The translations under genes and the position numbers were made by a program. Below, in pieces: positions 1 to 9,394 of a stretch of DNA of 39,021 nt; the first letter of the stretch is position 1, and each line of letters begins with the position of its first letter. Source of the stretch: an uncultured Bacteroidota bacterium (lineage in GTDB: Bacteria > Bacteroidota > Bacteroidia > Chitinophagales > Saprospiraceae). The notes beneath the pieces were generated by a model. The model did not search any database and was not told where the DNA came from. It saw only the letters and a program-made list of their open reading frames with translations. The stretch covers positions 1 through 39,021 of the forward strand of contig CAILQK010000404.1 of NCBI GenBank assembly GCA_903836265.1, given 5' to 3'.

Positions 1-1232
1 GCAAAATCGGCGAACCAGCTCTTCCAGGAGAATGATTTTACAAACAAATCATCAAGTACTATCAGTTTTCCGTTTTTCAGGTCAAAATTATAGCCAATCC
101 CCTGCGTTTCGCTCGATCTGGTGTCGGAAAAAGTGAGGTAGCCGGACAGCAGGTTGTCGGTCCAGCAGGCGATTTCGGGCCATGCGCTGGCCCGCTGCAC
201 GTTTCGCGTTTCGGGGGTTTGTTTCAGTTGCCTGGACTCGAAGCCGGATTTGCACTTTTCCAGCCATTCTTTTACCTGTTCGTCGAGCCAGGTATTGCAC
301 GGCTCACAGACGGTGTGCGGGTGCAGCACATCGAAGGATGCGTTAAAATCGGCGTATTCATAGCAACCCATTTGGAAGTGATCCTTCAGGATGAATTTGA
401 ACTCCCGATTTTCCCCGCTTCCCGTCCACCTGCATATCGTTCCCTGCCCGGGTCTGAACTCCCCTGAAATGATGGCGACGAGCCTGTCGGCATCGCCCAG
501 CGCGTCCAGTTCATAGGTTCCGTCGGGTTTGATTTCACCCTTCAGGCGGTATGTTTCTCCATCTGATTCAATCCACATAAATCCGTCGAGAATACCGCCC
601 TGTGCCCTGACGAGCACCATATCACAGCGGGCGTTGTTATATCGGGTGATGTAGCGACTGCTCCACTTGTTGTCGCTGCAGTTGACCGGCGCCGACAGCG
701 GAATTTCTTCGGCATCTATTTTTCCGCCCAGGCTTTTATCGGAATTGTTCCAGTCTGCATTGAGCGATTTACCCTGAATTCGTCCGGAAAGATAGCCTGT
801 TACCCGCTGGTTTTCGCTGCGTTCCTCCAGTTTGAAACCGGATGTATCCATTTTTCCTTCCAGGCGGATACGCGTGTTGCTCTGCGGATAAACAAGGAAT
901 CCCCTGCAAATTTTACCATCATATCCCAGCGATACTTCCACAATGGCTGCGTCGTCGAAGCGACCCTTGTATGTTTTCTGCCACTTGACCGTATTCTTGT
1001 CGAACAACTTGAGTACATTGCTGTCGCGCGGGGGTGCGGGTGCCGGACTTTTTACCGGGGTTGCGGCCGGTTTCGTGGGCGTTTTGCCGGCCGGTGTGGC
1101 TGGCTTGTTTGATGCAGCCGGAGGTTTTGCCGGCGGGGGAGCCGGTTTTTGCGACAGGCTCGAGGCAATATTAACGGTTAAAAAAAACGCTGTTACCAGC
1201 AGCCATCGGTTATTGGTGTGTATCATCATCAT
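1..1232 (-). CDS. Secreted/periplasmic DUF3298-like protein, C-terminus cut by window edge
   Basis: Manual translation from ATG at 1232 is open to base 1 (MMMIHTNNRWLLVTAFFLTVNIASSLSQKPAPPPAKPPA...). It has a signal peptide, a Pro/Ala-rich linker and a C-terminal 'GIGYNFDLKNGKLIVLDDLF' segment typical of DUF3298/RsiV-like domains. The start overlaps the prmC stop (ATGA). It is absent from the supplied ORF list because it is open at the edge. Confidence 0.8.
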   Translation of the reverse strand, partial: MMMIHTNNRWLLVTAFFLTVNIASSLSQKPAPPPAKPPAASNKPATPAGKTPTKPAATPVKSPAPAPPRDSNVLKLFDKNTVKWQKTYKGRFDDAAIVEVSLGYDGKICRGFLVYPQSNTRIRLEGKMDTSGFKLEERSENQRVTGYLSGRIQGKSLNADWNNSDKSLGGKIDAEEIPLSAPVNCSDNKWSSRYITRYNNARCDMVLVRAQGGILDGFMWIESDGETYRLKGEIKPDGTYELDALGDADRLVAIISGEFRPGQGTICRWTGSGENREFKFILKDHFQMGCYEYADFNASFDVLHPHTVCEPCNTWLDEQVKEWLEKCKSGFESRQLKQTPETRNVQRASAWPEIACWTDNLLSGYLTFSDTRSSETQGIGYNFDLKNGKLIVLDDLFVKSFSWKSWFADF

Positions 1233-2089
1233 AAACTGGTTTTCGTGGCCCTGACCATCCGGTCAGCGCCGCAGATATCCTTCCTGCATTCAACCTCTGT
1301 GAAACCGGCCGACCGGAGCATACCGGCCACTTCACCGGCGTTGAACTCGTTGCACTCGAAGTAGAGTCTGCCACCGGGTTTCAGTTTTTCGATACTCGAG
1401 TCAGCTATCTCCCGGTAGAAGATGAGCGGGTCCTCATCAGTAACAAAAAGCGCTAGGTGCGGTTCATGGTTGACTACATGATCCGGCACAAGCGGACGCT
1501 CGGCTGCCGGTATATAGGGAGGATTGCTGATAACGATATCAAGGGCGGGTAAATTTTGCCAGTCCTGCTTTTTAAGGGCATCTCCCTGAAAAAAATGTGT
1601 ATTGCCGCCCGTCAGCGCATCCGAGTTGCGTTGCGCTACAGCAAGTGCTTCAGGACTTGCTTCCATACCGTAAATTGTCCAGTACGGTCTTTTTTTTCCT
1701 ATTGTCACGGCGATACAGCCGCTGCCGAGACCGACATCCAGGAGATGTATATCCTTTTGGTCAGCTGTTTCCTCCAGTACCCACGCAACCAGTTCTTCTG
1801 TTTCCTGGCGGGGAATCAGGGTAGCTGTTGAGACGCTGAACTTCAGTCCGAAAAAATCTGCCTCTCCGAGTACATACTGAACCGGTTCTCCGCACAGCAG
1901 GCGGTGACGGATACCGAGGTACCGGTTGTACTCTTCTTCATCGGGTTCGCGGTCTGCATTTCCTTTGAGGTGAAAAGCGTCCTCGGCAACAATACGGGCA
2001 ATGGAGGAGGCTTCGCCCTCCCCGTAAACGGATTTCAGGGTGTCTGCGAGATCGGAGAGCAGTTGCCGGATGGTGATATTGTACTCCAT
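1229..2089 (-). CDS. prmC: Peptide chain release factor N5-glutamine methyltransferase
   Basis: SAM-binding 'LLDVGLGSGCIAVTI', catalytic 'SNPPYIP' and 'LIPRQETEELV' are hallmark PrmC/HemK motifs. Confidence 0.95.
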   Translation of the reverse strand: MEYNITIRQLLSDLADTLKSVYGEGEASSIARIVAEDAFHLKGNADREPDEEEYNRYLGIRHRLLCGEPVQYVLGEADFFGLKFSVSTATLIPRQETEELVAWVLEETADQKDIHLLDVGLGSGCIAVTIGKKRPYWTIYGMEASPEALAVAQRNSDALTGGNTHFFQGDALKKQDWQNLPALDIVISNPPYIPAAERPLVPDHVVNHEPHLALFVTDEDPLIFYREIADSSIEKLKPGGRLYFECNEFNAGEVAGMLRSAGFTEVECRKDICGADRMVRATKTSL

Positions 2090-2097
2090 TATATGCT

Positions 2098-2553
2098 CTA
2101 TCGCCTGTCAATGAACAGGAAAGTCTTGTAATGGTCAGCGGTGTACCAGGCACTTCGGTCGGAGCCGGTGACCAGTCGTTCAGGCCCGCGGTTTTGTCCT
2201 TTTACCTTCGGATGTACATCCCATTCTGAATAGCGTATCCGGTCGCCACCGGGAGTTTTGACGGGCAGTCGTTTTTCCCTGTTCTGAAATTCCCTGCCAC
2301 CTGCGTAACCATCGGGAGCTGTTCCGTTGGAGCGCACATACCGGAGAACTTCCAGGACATAGGACGGAGCCGTCTGCTGTTGACCGGCAGATGATTGACC
2401 TGTTCCCGGGTTGGTTTGTTCGGTTGAGGCTCCCTGTACAGGCGCAGGCGTGCGTTGTTGGCATTTCCTGACAAACCAGACAGCTCCAAAGAGCAGGACA
2501 AGGATGAGTATGCGTGCCAGAATTCGTTTTCCGGCTCCGGGTTTTGTTGTCAT
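2098..2553 (-). CDS. Membrane-anchored/secreted guanyl-specific ribonuclease (barnase / RNase N1-T1 family)
   Basis: N-terminal TM anchor (ILARILILVLLFGAVWFV), then 'GGREFQNREKRLP...RYSEWDV...NRGPERLVTGSDRSAWYTADHYKTFLFI'. Barnase-type Glu, Arg and His positions are retained. The ATG at 2553 is preferred over the listed TTG at 2559. Confidence 0.85.
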   Translation of the reverse strand: MTTKPGAGKRILARILILVLLFGAVWFVRKCQQRTPAPVQGASTEQTNPGTGQSSAGQQQTAPSYVLEVLRYVRSNGTAPDGYAGGREFQNREKRLPVKTPGGDRIRYSEWDVHPKVKGQNRGPERLVTGSDRSAWYTADHYKTFLFIDRR

Positions 2554-2559
2554 GACCAA

Positions 2560-3039
2560 TTAATCCAGATTTTTGATGGATGGAGCGAGAAACAACAGCA
2601 ACAGCGAGAAAAAGACCAGGTAGCAAACCAGGGCAACAATGAGGTAGATGCCAAAAGCCCTGAAACTGTTGCGCATATTGCGCCAGGAACTGTCGAAAGA
2701 AGTCTGATCAGCCGCTTGTATTCCGCGACGAAGACGGATGGCAAAAAGCAGCTGATGAATATAGACAAACGCGAGTCCGGCAGCTGCCACGAGAAAAAGG
2801 GACAGTATTCCGGTCTCCGATTCACTCATGGTATCCAGCACAGTATTGTCACCGTAAGCGAAACGCATCACATTGACGATTTCTTTGATCCGGGTACCTC
2901 CTGCCAGCAGCAGACAAGCCTGCAGCAGTCCGGCTGCCGAGAGAAATATGGCCCAGCCTGAAATACTTTTCCAGCTGGCAATAAGTCGGGGCGTAACAAC
3001 AGCTCCCCTGTTTTGCCCGTAATCGTCCGGTACCGACAT
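2560..3039 (-). CDS. Small multi-TM membrane protein, DUF5362-like
   Basis: Several hydrophobic segments. It abuts the RNase gene and resembles the neighbouring 3079-3459 product. Confidence 0.65.
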   Translation of the reverse strand: MSVPDDYGQNRGAVVTPRLIASWKSISGWAIFLSAAGLLQACLLLAGGTRIKEIVNVMRFAYGDNTVLDTMSESETGILSLFLVAAAGLAFVYIHQLLFAIRLRRGIQAADQTSFDSSWRNMRNSFRAFGIYLIVALVCYLVFFSLLLLFLAPSIKNLD

Positions 3040-3078
3040 ATTCCTGATGATTGAATGGTTAACTTTTACCGGATTTAA

Positions 3079-3459
3079 CTAGCTCAGGATCATTGCAAGG
3101 AACACAAGCGAGAAGTACAGAACCGTCATGACACCTGAATAAACATAAAACCGGTTCAGATTGGAAAAAGCGCTTTCCAGACCGGCAATATCATCGTTGT
3201 TCAGGGCTTTTTTCATGCCGGAACAGAACCGCACCAGCCAATATCCCGGCAAAAAAAGCAGGGAGATGAATACCAGTCCGGTCAGTGAGGCAGAAGCCAT
3301 TGAATCAAGCAGAAAAAGCAGCGTGAAGAGCCCGGTTATTCCTGCAAAAATGAAAAGCAATACAGCAAAAAACAGCGCCCAGCGACTGGTTTCACGCCAG
3401 TTTCTGCGCGTCTGTTCCGCTATTTTCAGGGGCTGTTCGTTTGGTTGAAAATCTGTCAT
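3079..3459 (-). CDS. Small membrane protein, DUF5362-like
   Basis: 'NWRETSRWALFFAVLLFIFAGITGLFTLLFLL...GMKKALNNDDIAGLESAFSNLNRFYVYSGV' fits the DUF5362 pattern as I recall it. Confidence 0.7.
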   Translation of the reverse strand: MTDFQPNEQPLKIAEQTRRNWRETSRWALFFAVLLFIFAGITGLFTLLFLLDSMASASLTGLVFISLLFLPGYWLVRFCSGMKKALNNDDIAGLESAFSNLNRFYVYSGVMTVLYFSLVFLAMILS

Positions 3460-3470
3460 GATCGATGATT

Positions 3471-4487
3471 TCAGACGATATTTACTTCTCTTTCAAGTGC
3501 AATTCCGAATTTCTGTTGTACTGACTGGATAATCTGGTCGGACAGGTTTTTGACTTCCTGTCCTGTTGCTCCGCCGTAATTGACGAGCACCAGTGCCTGA
3601 CGGGCGTAACTGCCGGTATTACCCACTTTTTTGCCTTTCCAGCCACATTGCTCGATGAGCCAACCCGCCGGTATCTTTACCCGGTTGTCGGGCAGCGGGT
3701 AGGAAGGAACCTCGGGGTGAGACTGGCGTATCTTCAGTAAAACAGCCAGATCCGTTTCAGGGTTTTTGAAAAACGAGCCGCAATTACCGATTTCTGCCGG
3801 ATCAGGCAGCTTGGACCGGCGAATCTGGCACACTGCCCGACTGACATCGGCAATACCCGGATGATCAATACCCATGGTGACGAGCGTCCTGCTGATATCT
3901 CCGTAAGAAAGATTGAGTTTATGTCGGGGTCTGGTTAGTGAAACACGCACGGATACAATAATATATTTACCCTTCAGCTCCCGTTTGAAAACACTGTCGC
4001 GGTAACCGAACCCGCATTCCTTCAGGCTGAATGTCCTGATACGTCCGGTGGTGGTTTCCATCGCCTTCAGACTGACGAATACATCCTTGAGTTCCACGCC
4101 GTAGGCGCCAATATTCTGGACTGGCGCTGCTCCGACCGTACCCGGAATCAGGCTCATATTTTCAAGTCCGCCGAGGTTGTTTTCTACTGCCCAGGTGACG
4201 AGGGTGTGCCATTGTACGCCGCCGCCCACATCAATCCAGGCTCTTTTTGTGAAATTTCTTTCCAGCTTGATGTAGCTGATATCATTTTTGATGACCAGTC
4301 CCGCGACATCCCGGGTAAACAGCAAATTGCTGCCGCCTCCGATTACCAGCACAGGATGGATGCCTGACTGCAGGGCCTCCCGCATTTCAGCCTCCGAATG
4401 GACAGTTGTGAAATGAGCTGCCCTGACGTCAATGCCAAAGGTATTGTACGGGAGAAGCGAGACGTTATTTTGTATATTGACGGGCAT
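3471..4487 (-). CDS. murB: UDP-N-acetylenolpyruvoylglucosamine reductase
   Basis: 'VLVIGGGSNLLFTRD', 'LIPGTVGAAPVQNIGAYGVELKD' and 'GNCGSFFKNP' are MurB signatures. The start overlaps the upstream stop (TAATG). Confidence 0.97.
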   Translation of the reverse strand: MPVNIQNNVSLLPYNTFGIDVRAAHFTTVHSEAEMREALQSGIHPVLVIGGGSNLLFTRDVAGLVIKNDISYIKLERNFTKRAWIDVGGGVQWHTLVTWAVENNLGGLENMSLIPGTVGAAPVQNIGAYGVELKDVFVSLKAMETTTGRIRTFSLKECGFGYRDSVFKRELKGKYIIVSVRVSLTRPRHKLNLSYGDISRTLVTMGIDHPGIADVSRAVCQIRRSKLPDPAEIGNCGSFFKNPETDLAVLLKIRQSHPEVPSYPLPDNRVKIPAGWLIEQCGWKGKKVGNTGSYARQALVLVNYGGATGQEVKNLSDQIIQSVQQKFGIALEREVNIV

Positions 4488-5638
4488 TATTCGAAGCAGC
4501 GCGACAGTTGCCGCAGCAGGTGAACAAACTGAATGTCATACTCTTCATATCCGCTTTCCCAGGTAATACGCACCTTGTCGAGATCAGAGCGGCGGATTTT
4601 TTTCCAGAGTGCATCTCCAATGGGATATTTGCCTCTGAATGTATATGACTGATTTTCATAATTTATAATTCCTTCATCATTAATACTATTGTATAATTCA
4701 AAAGAAGTTCCGTCCATGAACCAGAGTGTTGCGGGAGCGTCTTTGGGAAGTTTTCCGAACGATTTGCGCGGGTTGGGGTCAATTACGGTAAAGGTGAGCA
4801 GCAGTGTGGCTCGCGGGCCGATAGCCGACAGGGCAGCTTCACAGCGCACGTTTGGGCGGTCCTGGAGAAAACTCTTCAGAGGAGCAGGAGCATGGCGGAA
4901 CCACTCTGCCGGTGCTGTGCGGCGGTAAGGGGCGCCTGACAGCTCGTCGCGGGAGTTTTCCTCGAAATTACAGGGTACAGGGGGTGGATTGAGCATAACA
5001 TCGGCCCCGGGATTGTATTTTGCCACAGTCACCGCCACTGGAGTGGGGGTGGCCGGTTTTTCTGGTGGGGCTACTGTTACCGGAGCAGGCTCTGCCTGTT
5101 TTTCGGGTACTGTTTTCTTCTTTTCCGGTTTGACTGGCCGGGCGAGGGTCACTTTTGTTTCTTCTCCGGAGGGGCTGGTGAGTAATATGAGTTCATTCAC
5201 CGATTTCCAGAGTGCAGGCAGCATTTTTCGTTGTGCCGCCACGTCAAGAGCAGCACACTCGATGGCCTGATCCATCGTTTTTCCGGCATTTTTCAGTTGG
5301 CGGGCCAATTCTTTTTCCTTCAATTTCCACTCTTTCAGGCGGTTGCCGAGCGAGTCGAGTACAGACTTGTCGGCTGTTGAATCAGTCTTGATACGTACAA
5401 TCAGCGAGTCAAGGGCTTCCCGTTCCGAGACAACAGTTTGCAGACGCCCCTGGCCGGTGAGTTTCAGCGCTTCTGCCCGGGAGCCCAGCTGCTGTGTCCA
5501 GGCTACTACCCTGGCATTGTCGAGACTGTCCACCGGGGGCAGCGAATCGAGCCGTGTCTGGGCGTTCAGCGGCGATACTGCGCTGGTCATGACAGCATAC
5601 ATAATCAGGGATATGACCGGTAAATGATTTTTTTTCAT
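4487..5638 (-). CDS. Secreted hypothetical protein with coiled-coil and Pro/Lys-rich linker
   Basis: Signal peptide (MKKNHLPVISLIMYAVMTSAVSPLNAQ), coiled-coil-like region, Pro-rich linker and a C-terminal globular domain. Overlaps the murB start. Confidence 0.8.
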   Translation of the reverse strand: MKKNHLPVISLIMYAVMTSAVSPLNAQTRLDSLPPVDSLDNARVVAWTQQLGSRAEALKLTGQGRLQTVVSEREALDSLIVRIKTDSTADKSVLDSLGNRLKEWKLKEKELARQLKNAGKTMDQAIECAALDVAAQRKMLPALWKSVNELILLTSPSGEETKVTLARPVKPEKKKTVPEKQAEPAPVTVAPPEKPATPTPVAVTVAKYNPGADVMLNPPPVPCNFEENSRDELSGAPYRRTAPAEWFRHAPAPLKSFLQDRPNVRCEAALSAIGPRATLLLTFTVIDPNPRKSFGKLPKDAPATLWFMDGTSFELYNSINDEGIINYENQSYTFRGKYPIGDALWKKIRRSDLDKVRITWESGYEEYDIQFVHLLRQLSRCFE

Positions 5639-5696
5639 TGCAGAACATTGAACAGGGTTAATATGTTCGTTTGAGATACAACCCCTACTTTCGCGG

Positions 5697-5704
5697 CAAA
5701 AGTA
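5697..5704 (-). promoter_or_regulatory. Candidate Bacteroidota -7 box (TACTTTTG) for the 5638 to 1 minus-strand run
   Basis: Reverse complement of 'caaaagta' matches TAnnTTTG, about 60 bp upstream of the ATG at 5638. No clear -33 box seen. Confidence 0.45.
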
Positions 5705-5748
5705 AGCCTATGTGGCCAAACAGACATTAACCAATTTATCTTGAACAC

Positions 5749-7893
5749 ATGAAACTGAACCATTTCCTGATTTTTTTGAACGGGGTGCTGCTTCTGGGGG
5801 CCTGTCACACCCAGCAGAAAGCGACCGAGTCCCCGTCAGCAAACACAAAAAAAATAACAGTGAAGTACCCTGCAACGAGAAAAGACGACACAGTCACCGA
5901 CGATTACTTCCGGCGAAAAATAAGTGATCCATACCGCTGGCTCGAGGACGACCAGAGTGCCGAAACGAAGGCATGGGTGGTGGAACAGAATAAAGTTACC
6001 AATTCCTATCTGTCGCAGATACCCGACCGGGAAAAGTTCAAAAAGAGACTTTCAACGCTGTTTAATTACGAGCGTTACACACCTCCGTTTAAAGAGGGAG
6101 GCAAGTATTACTATTTCAAGAACGACGGACTGCAAAACCAGAGTATTCTTTACTCCCAGGAAAAACTCGACGGGCCGGCAACGCCTGTTCTGGATCCAAA
6201 CAAATTCAGTGCTGACGGCACGACTTCGCTTGGAGAGATGGACTTCTCCAGGGATGGTCGCTACCTGGCCTATTCCACATCAAAAGGTGGATCTGACTGG
6301 AGAACTATTGTGGTCAAGGATATGAAAACGGGAGAGATGCTACCCGATGTGATTGAATGGGTCAAGTTCAGCGGCATTTCGTGGAAGGGCAATGGCTTTT
6401 ACTACACCCGCTACCCGGAACCCCGCAAGGGCGATGAACTGAAGGCTGCCAACAAATTCGGCGCGGTTTACTACCACGCACTGGGTACCCCGCAATCGGC
6501 TGATCTGCTGGTTTACGACGACAAATCCAGTCCGGACCGTTCATTTGGCGGTGCAACAACTGAAGACGAGCGGTTTCTGATCATCAACGGCTGGGAGAGT
6601 ACCAGCGGCAACATGCTGGCAGTGAAAGATCTGAGCATGCGTTCGGATGTTTTTGTAACGATTGCCGGAAGTTTTGACAAGGATTTCAGTGTAGTGGACA
6701 ATATTGGCGACCAGTTGCTGATCCTGACCAATCACAATGCTCCCAACCAGCGTCTTATCCTGGTTGACCCTGCCAAACCGGCTGAGAAAGACTGGAAAAC
6801 ACTGATTGCTGAAGATGAAAACGACGTACTGCAGTCGGTGTCCGTCTGTGGCGGCAAGATACTGTGTACTTACCTGCACAATGCGGCCAGCAGTCTGCGC
6901 GCCTTCGAACTGAATGGCAAACTGATCCGGGAGGTGGCTTTGCCTGAAATTGGCTCCGTGAGTGGAGTGAGTGGGAAATCAGGCGATTCGCAGGCATTTT
7001 TCTCCTTCACCTCGTTTCTGCGCCCTTCCACGGTGTATTCACTGGACATGAATACGCTGAATATAACCGTGTTCAAAGCACCTGCACTTGATTTCAATCC
7101 GGAGCTTTACACTACTGAGCAGGTGTGGTATAACAGCAAGGACGGTACCCGGGTACCCATGTTCATCACACACCGCAGGGATATGCGGCTGGATGGCAGC
7201 AATCCTACCCTGCTTTACGGATATGGCGGTTTCAATATTTCCCTGACACCATCGTTCAGTGCCTCGCGGGCGGCCCTGCTGGAGAATAACGGAGTGTATG
7301 CGGTAGCCAACATACGCGGTGGTGGCGAGTTTGGTGAAAAATGGCATCGGGCGGGTACAAAATGCCAGAAGCAGAATGTCTTTGATGATTTTATCAGTGC
7401 AGCTGAATTTCTGATTGCACAGAAATACACCTCCTCCTCAAGACTGGCAATTCAGGGTGGTTCGAATGGCGGACTGCTCGTGGGCGCCTGCATGACTCAG
7501 CGCCCGGATCTGTACCGCGTCTGCTTCCCGCAGGTGGGCGTACTGGATATGCTCCGTTATCACCAGTTTACCATTGGTTATGCCTGGGCTACCGACTACG
7601 GTCGCAGCGACGTGCCGGAGGAGTTCAATTGCCTGATCAAATATTCACCGCTGCACAATGTGAAAGAAGTATCATACCCGGCTACCATGGTAACCACTGC
7701 TGATCACGACGACCGCGTGGTGCCGGCACACTCGTTCAAGTTCGCAGCAACGCTGCAGGAAAAGCATCAGGGCTCAAATCCGGTGTTAATCCGTATTGAG
7801 ACCAGCGCTGGCCACGGAGCAGGCAAGCCCACCGCAAAGATCATTGAGGAGGCTTCCGACATACTGGCATTTATGTTTTACAATATGAAATAA
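5749..7893 (+). CDS. Prolyl oligopeptidase family serine peptidase (S9A), probable lipoprotein
   Basis: 'YRWLED' N-terminal motif, catalytic 'GGSNGGLL', 'DHDDRVVPAHSFKF', and 'SAGHGAG' with the catalytic His. Lipobox LLLGAC. Confidence 0.95.
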   Translation: MKLNHFLIFLNGVLLLGACHTQQKATESPSANTKKITVKYPATRKDDTVTDDYFRRKISDPYRWLEDDQSAETKAWVVEQNKVTNSYLSQIPDREKFKKRLSTLFNYERYTPPFKEGGKYYYFKNDGLQNQSILYSQEKLDGPATPVLDPNKFSADGTTSLGEMDFSRDGRYLAYSTSKGGSDWRTIVVKDMKTGEMLPDVIEWVKFSGISWKGNGFYYTRYPEPRKGDELKAANKFGAVYYHALGTPQSADLLVYDDKSSPDRSFGGATTEDERFLIINGWESTSGNMLAVKDLSMRSDVFVTIAGSFDKDFSVVDNIGDQLLILTNHNAPNQRLILVDPAKPAEKDWKTLIAEDENDVLQSVSVCGGKILCTYLHNAASSLRAFELNGKLIREVALPEIGSVSGVSGKSGDSQAFFSFTSFLRPSTVYSLDMNTLNITVFKAPALDFNPELYTTEQVWYNSKDGTRVPMFITHRRDMRLDGSNPTLLYGYGGFNISLTPSFSASRAALLENNGVYAVANIRGGGEFGEKWHRAGTKCQKQNVFDDFISAAEFLIAQKYTSSSRLAIQGGSNGGLLVGACMTQRPDLYRVCFPQVGVLDMLRYHQFTIGYAWATDYGRSDVPEEFNCLIKYSPLHNVKEVSYPATMVTTADHDDRVVPAHSFKFAATLQEKHQGSNPVLIRIETSAGHGAGKPTAKIIEEASDILAFMFYNMK

Positions 7894-7906
7894 CGAAACC
7901 CCGGAG

Positions 7907-8359
7907 TCAGTTATCCTCCTTCCGCCACTCTGCGTAGGAAGTGGGGGTTTCGCGGAGTTCCACACCGACCAGTTCCAGGTCACCTGTAAAATAGGGTCTG
8001 ATTTTCTCGAGAAACATAAGCATCAGATTTTCGCAGGTGGGCTGGAACGGTACGGTGAACACCTTTTCGAACTCGGTAGTCAGCAGTTCGTTTTTGACAT
8101 AGGGCGCACTGTCGTTCAGCACCAGCGCATGGTCATACACACTGATGATTTCCTCCATTACCACCTTTTTCAGATTTCCAAAATCCATCACCATACCAAG
8201 TTTAACGTCATTGTCGTCGGTAATCGGATAACCCTTGATGGTTACCCGCAGATGATAGGTATGTCCGTGGATATTCCTGCAGGGGCCATCATAACCGTAC
8301 AGAGCGTGGGCCATTTCAAAGTTGAACTGTTTGGATACGCGGACTTTTTGCTGGAGCAT
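7907..8359 (-). CDS. queD: 6-pyruvoyl-tetrahydropterin synthase / 6-carboxytetrahydropterin synthase family
   Basis: 'FEMAHAL...CRNIHGHTYHLRVTI', 'MVMDFGNLKKVV', 'DHALVLND', 'PTCENL', 'VELRETPTSYAEW'. Confidence 0.93.
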   Translation of the reverse strand: MLQQKVRVSKQFNFEMAHALYGYDGPCRNIHGHTYHLRVTIKGYPITDDNDVKLGMVMDFGNLKKVVMEEIISVYDHALVLNDSAPYVKNELLTTEFEKVFTVPFQPTCENLMLMFLEKIRPYFTGDLELVGVELRETPTSYAEWRKEDN

Positions 8360-8412
8360 TTTCAGTAATATTTAGACCGGAACGACCTTGATGATGTTTA
8401 CGGAGGAAAGTG

Positions 8413-8420
8413 CAAAGGTA
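8413..8420 (-). promoter_or_regulatory. Candidate -7 box (TACCTTTG) upstream of queD
   Basis: Reverse complement of 'caaaggta' is a perfect TAnnTTTG, about 55 bp upstream of the start at 8359. Confidence 0.5.
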
Positions 8421-8491
8421 CGACCGAAAGGCAGTTTTGTCCATTTTATCTCCATTTTCGTGTATAATTTTGCGGTTCAAATTCGTTTAAG

Positions 8492-9394
8492 TTGCTCAGA
8501 GTCTCCTTCTCACCTGTTTATCGCTACGAACTGCCGGAGGGCCACCGCTTCCCCATGATGAAATACGAGCTGCTGGCCGAGCAGCTGATCTGGGAGGGTA
8601 CCCTGCGTGAATCGGAGATGTTTCATCCCGACCTGCTGCTGGAGGAGACTGCGCTGCTCACGCATACGCGCGGGTGGTGGGAAAAAATGAACCGCGTTGA
8701 GCTCACACCCTCCGAGATCAGAGCGATTGGATTCCCGATCAACGAGCGCTTTGTGATCAGGGGCAGGCATATCTCTCAGGGAACCCTGCAGTGTGCTCTG
8801 TTTGCGCTTGAACACGGTTGCGCCCTCAATATCGCCGGGGGAACACACCATGCCTTTGCCGACCGGGGTGAGGGATTTTGCTGCTTCAACGATCAGGCGG
8901 TGGCGGCCAGCTATCTGCTCGATCGCGGACTGGCCTCGAAAATTCTGATTGTTGATCTGGACGTGCACCAGGGGAACGGCACAGCCAGCATATTTGAACA
9001 TGAAACGCGGGTATTTACCTTTTCCATGCACGGCGAAAAAAATTACCCGCTCAGAAAAGAACGCTCTGATCTCGATATTGGTCTCCCGGACGGTATCAGC
9101 GACAACGCCTATCTGAACATCCTGCGTGAAAACCTGCCGCGGATTGCCGAACAGTTTCAGCCTGATTTCGTGTTTTACCAGAGCGGAGTGGACATACTCG
9201 AGACCGACAAGCTGGGCCGGCTGGCGGTCTCGCGCGCCGGCTGCCGCACACGCGACGAGATCGTTTTCAGTTTCTGCAGAAGGAACCGGCTGCCGGTGGT
9301 GACCAGTATGGGCGGCGGATATTCACCGCGAATTGCCGATATTGTGGAGGCGCATGCCAACACATTCCGCGTTGCTGCGGAGTTGTTTGGGTGA
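8492..9394 (+). CDS. Histone deacetylase family (AcuC/HDAC-like) protein
   Basis: 'NIAGGTHHAFADRGEGFCCFNDQAVAA', 'ILIVDLDVHQGNGTA', 'FYQSGVDILETDKLG', 'SMGGGYS' are HDAC-fold active-site motifs. TTG start. Confidence 0.93.
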   Translation: MLRVSFSPVYRYELPEGHRFPMMKYELLAEQLIWEGTLRESEMFHPDLLLEETALLTHTRGWWEKMNRVELTPSEIRAIGFPINERFVIRGRHISQGTLQCALFALEHGCALNIAGGTHHAFADRGEGFCCFNDQAVAASYLLDRGLASKILIVDLDVHQGNGTASIFEHETRVFTFSMHGEKNYPLRKERSDLDIGLPDGISDNAYLNILRENLPRIAEQFQPDFVFYQSGVDILETDKLGRLAVSRAGCRTRDEIVFSFCRRNRLPVVTSMGGGYSPRIADIVEAHANTFRVAAELFG

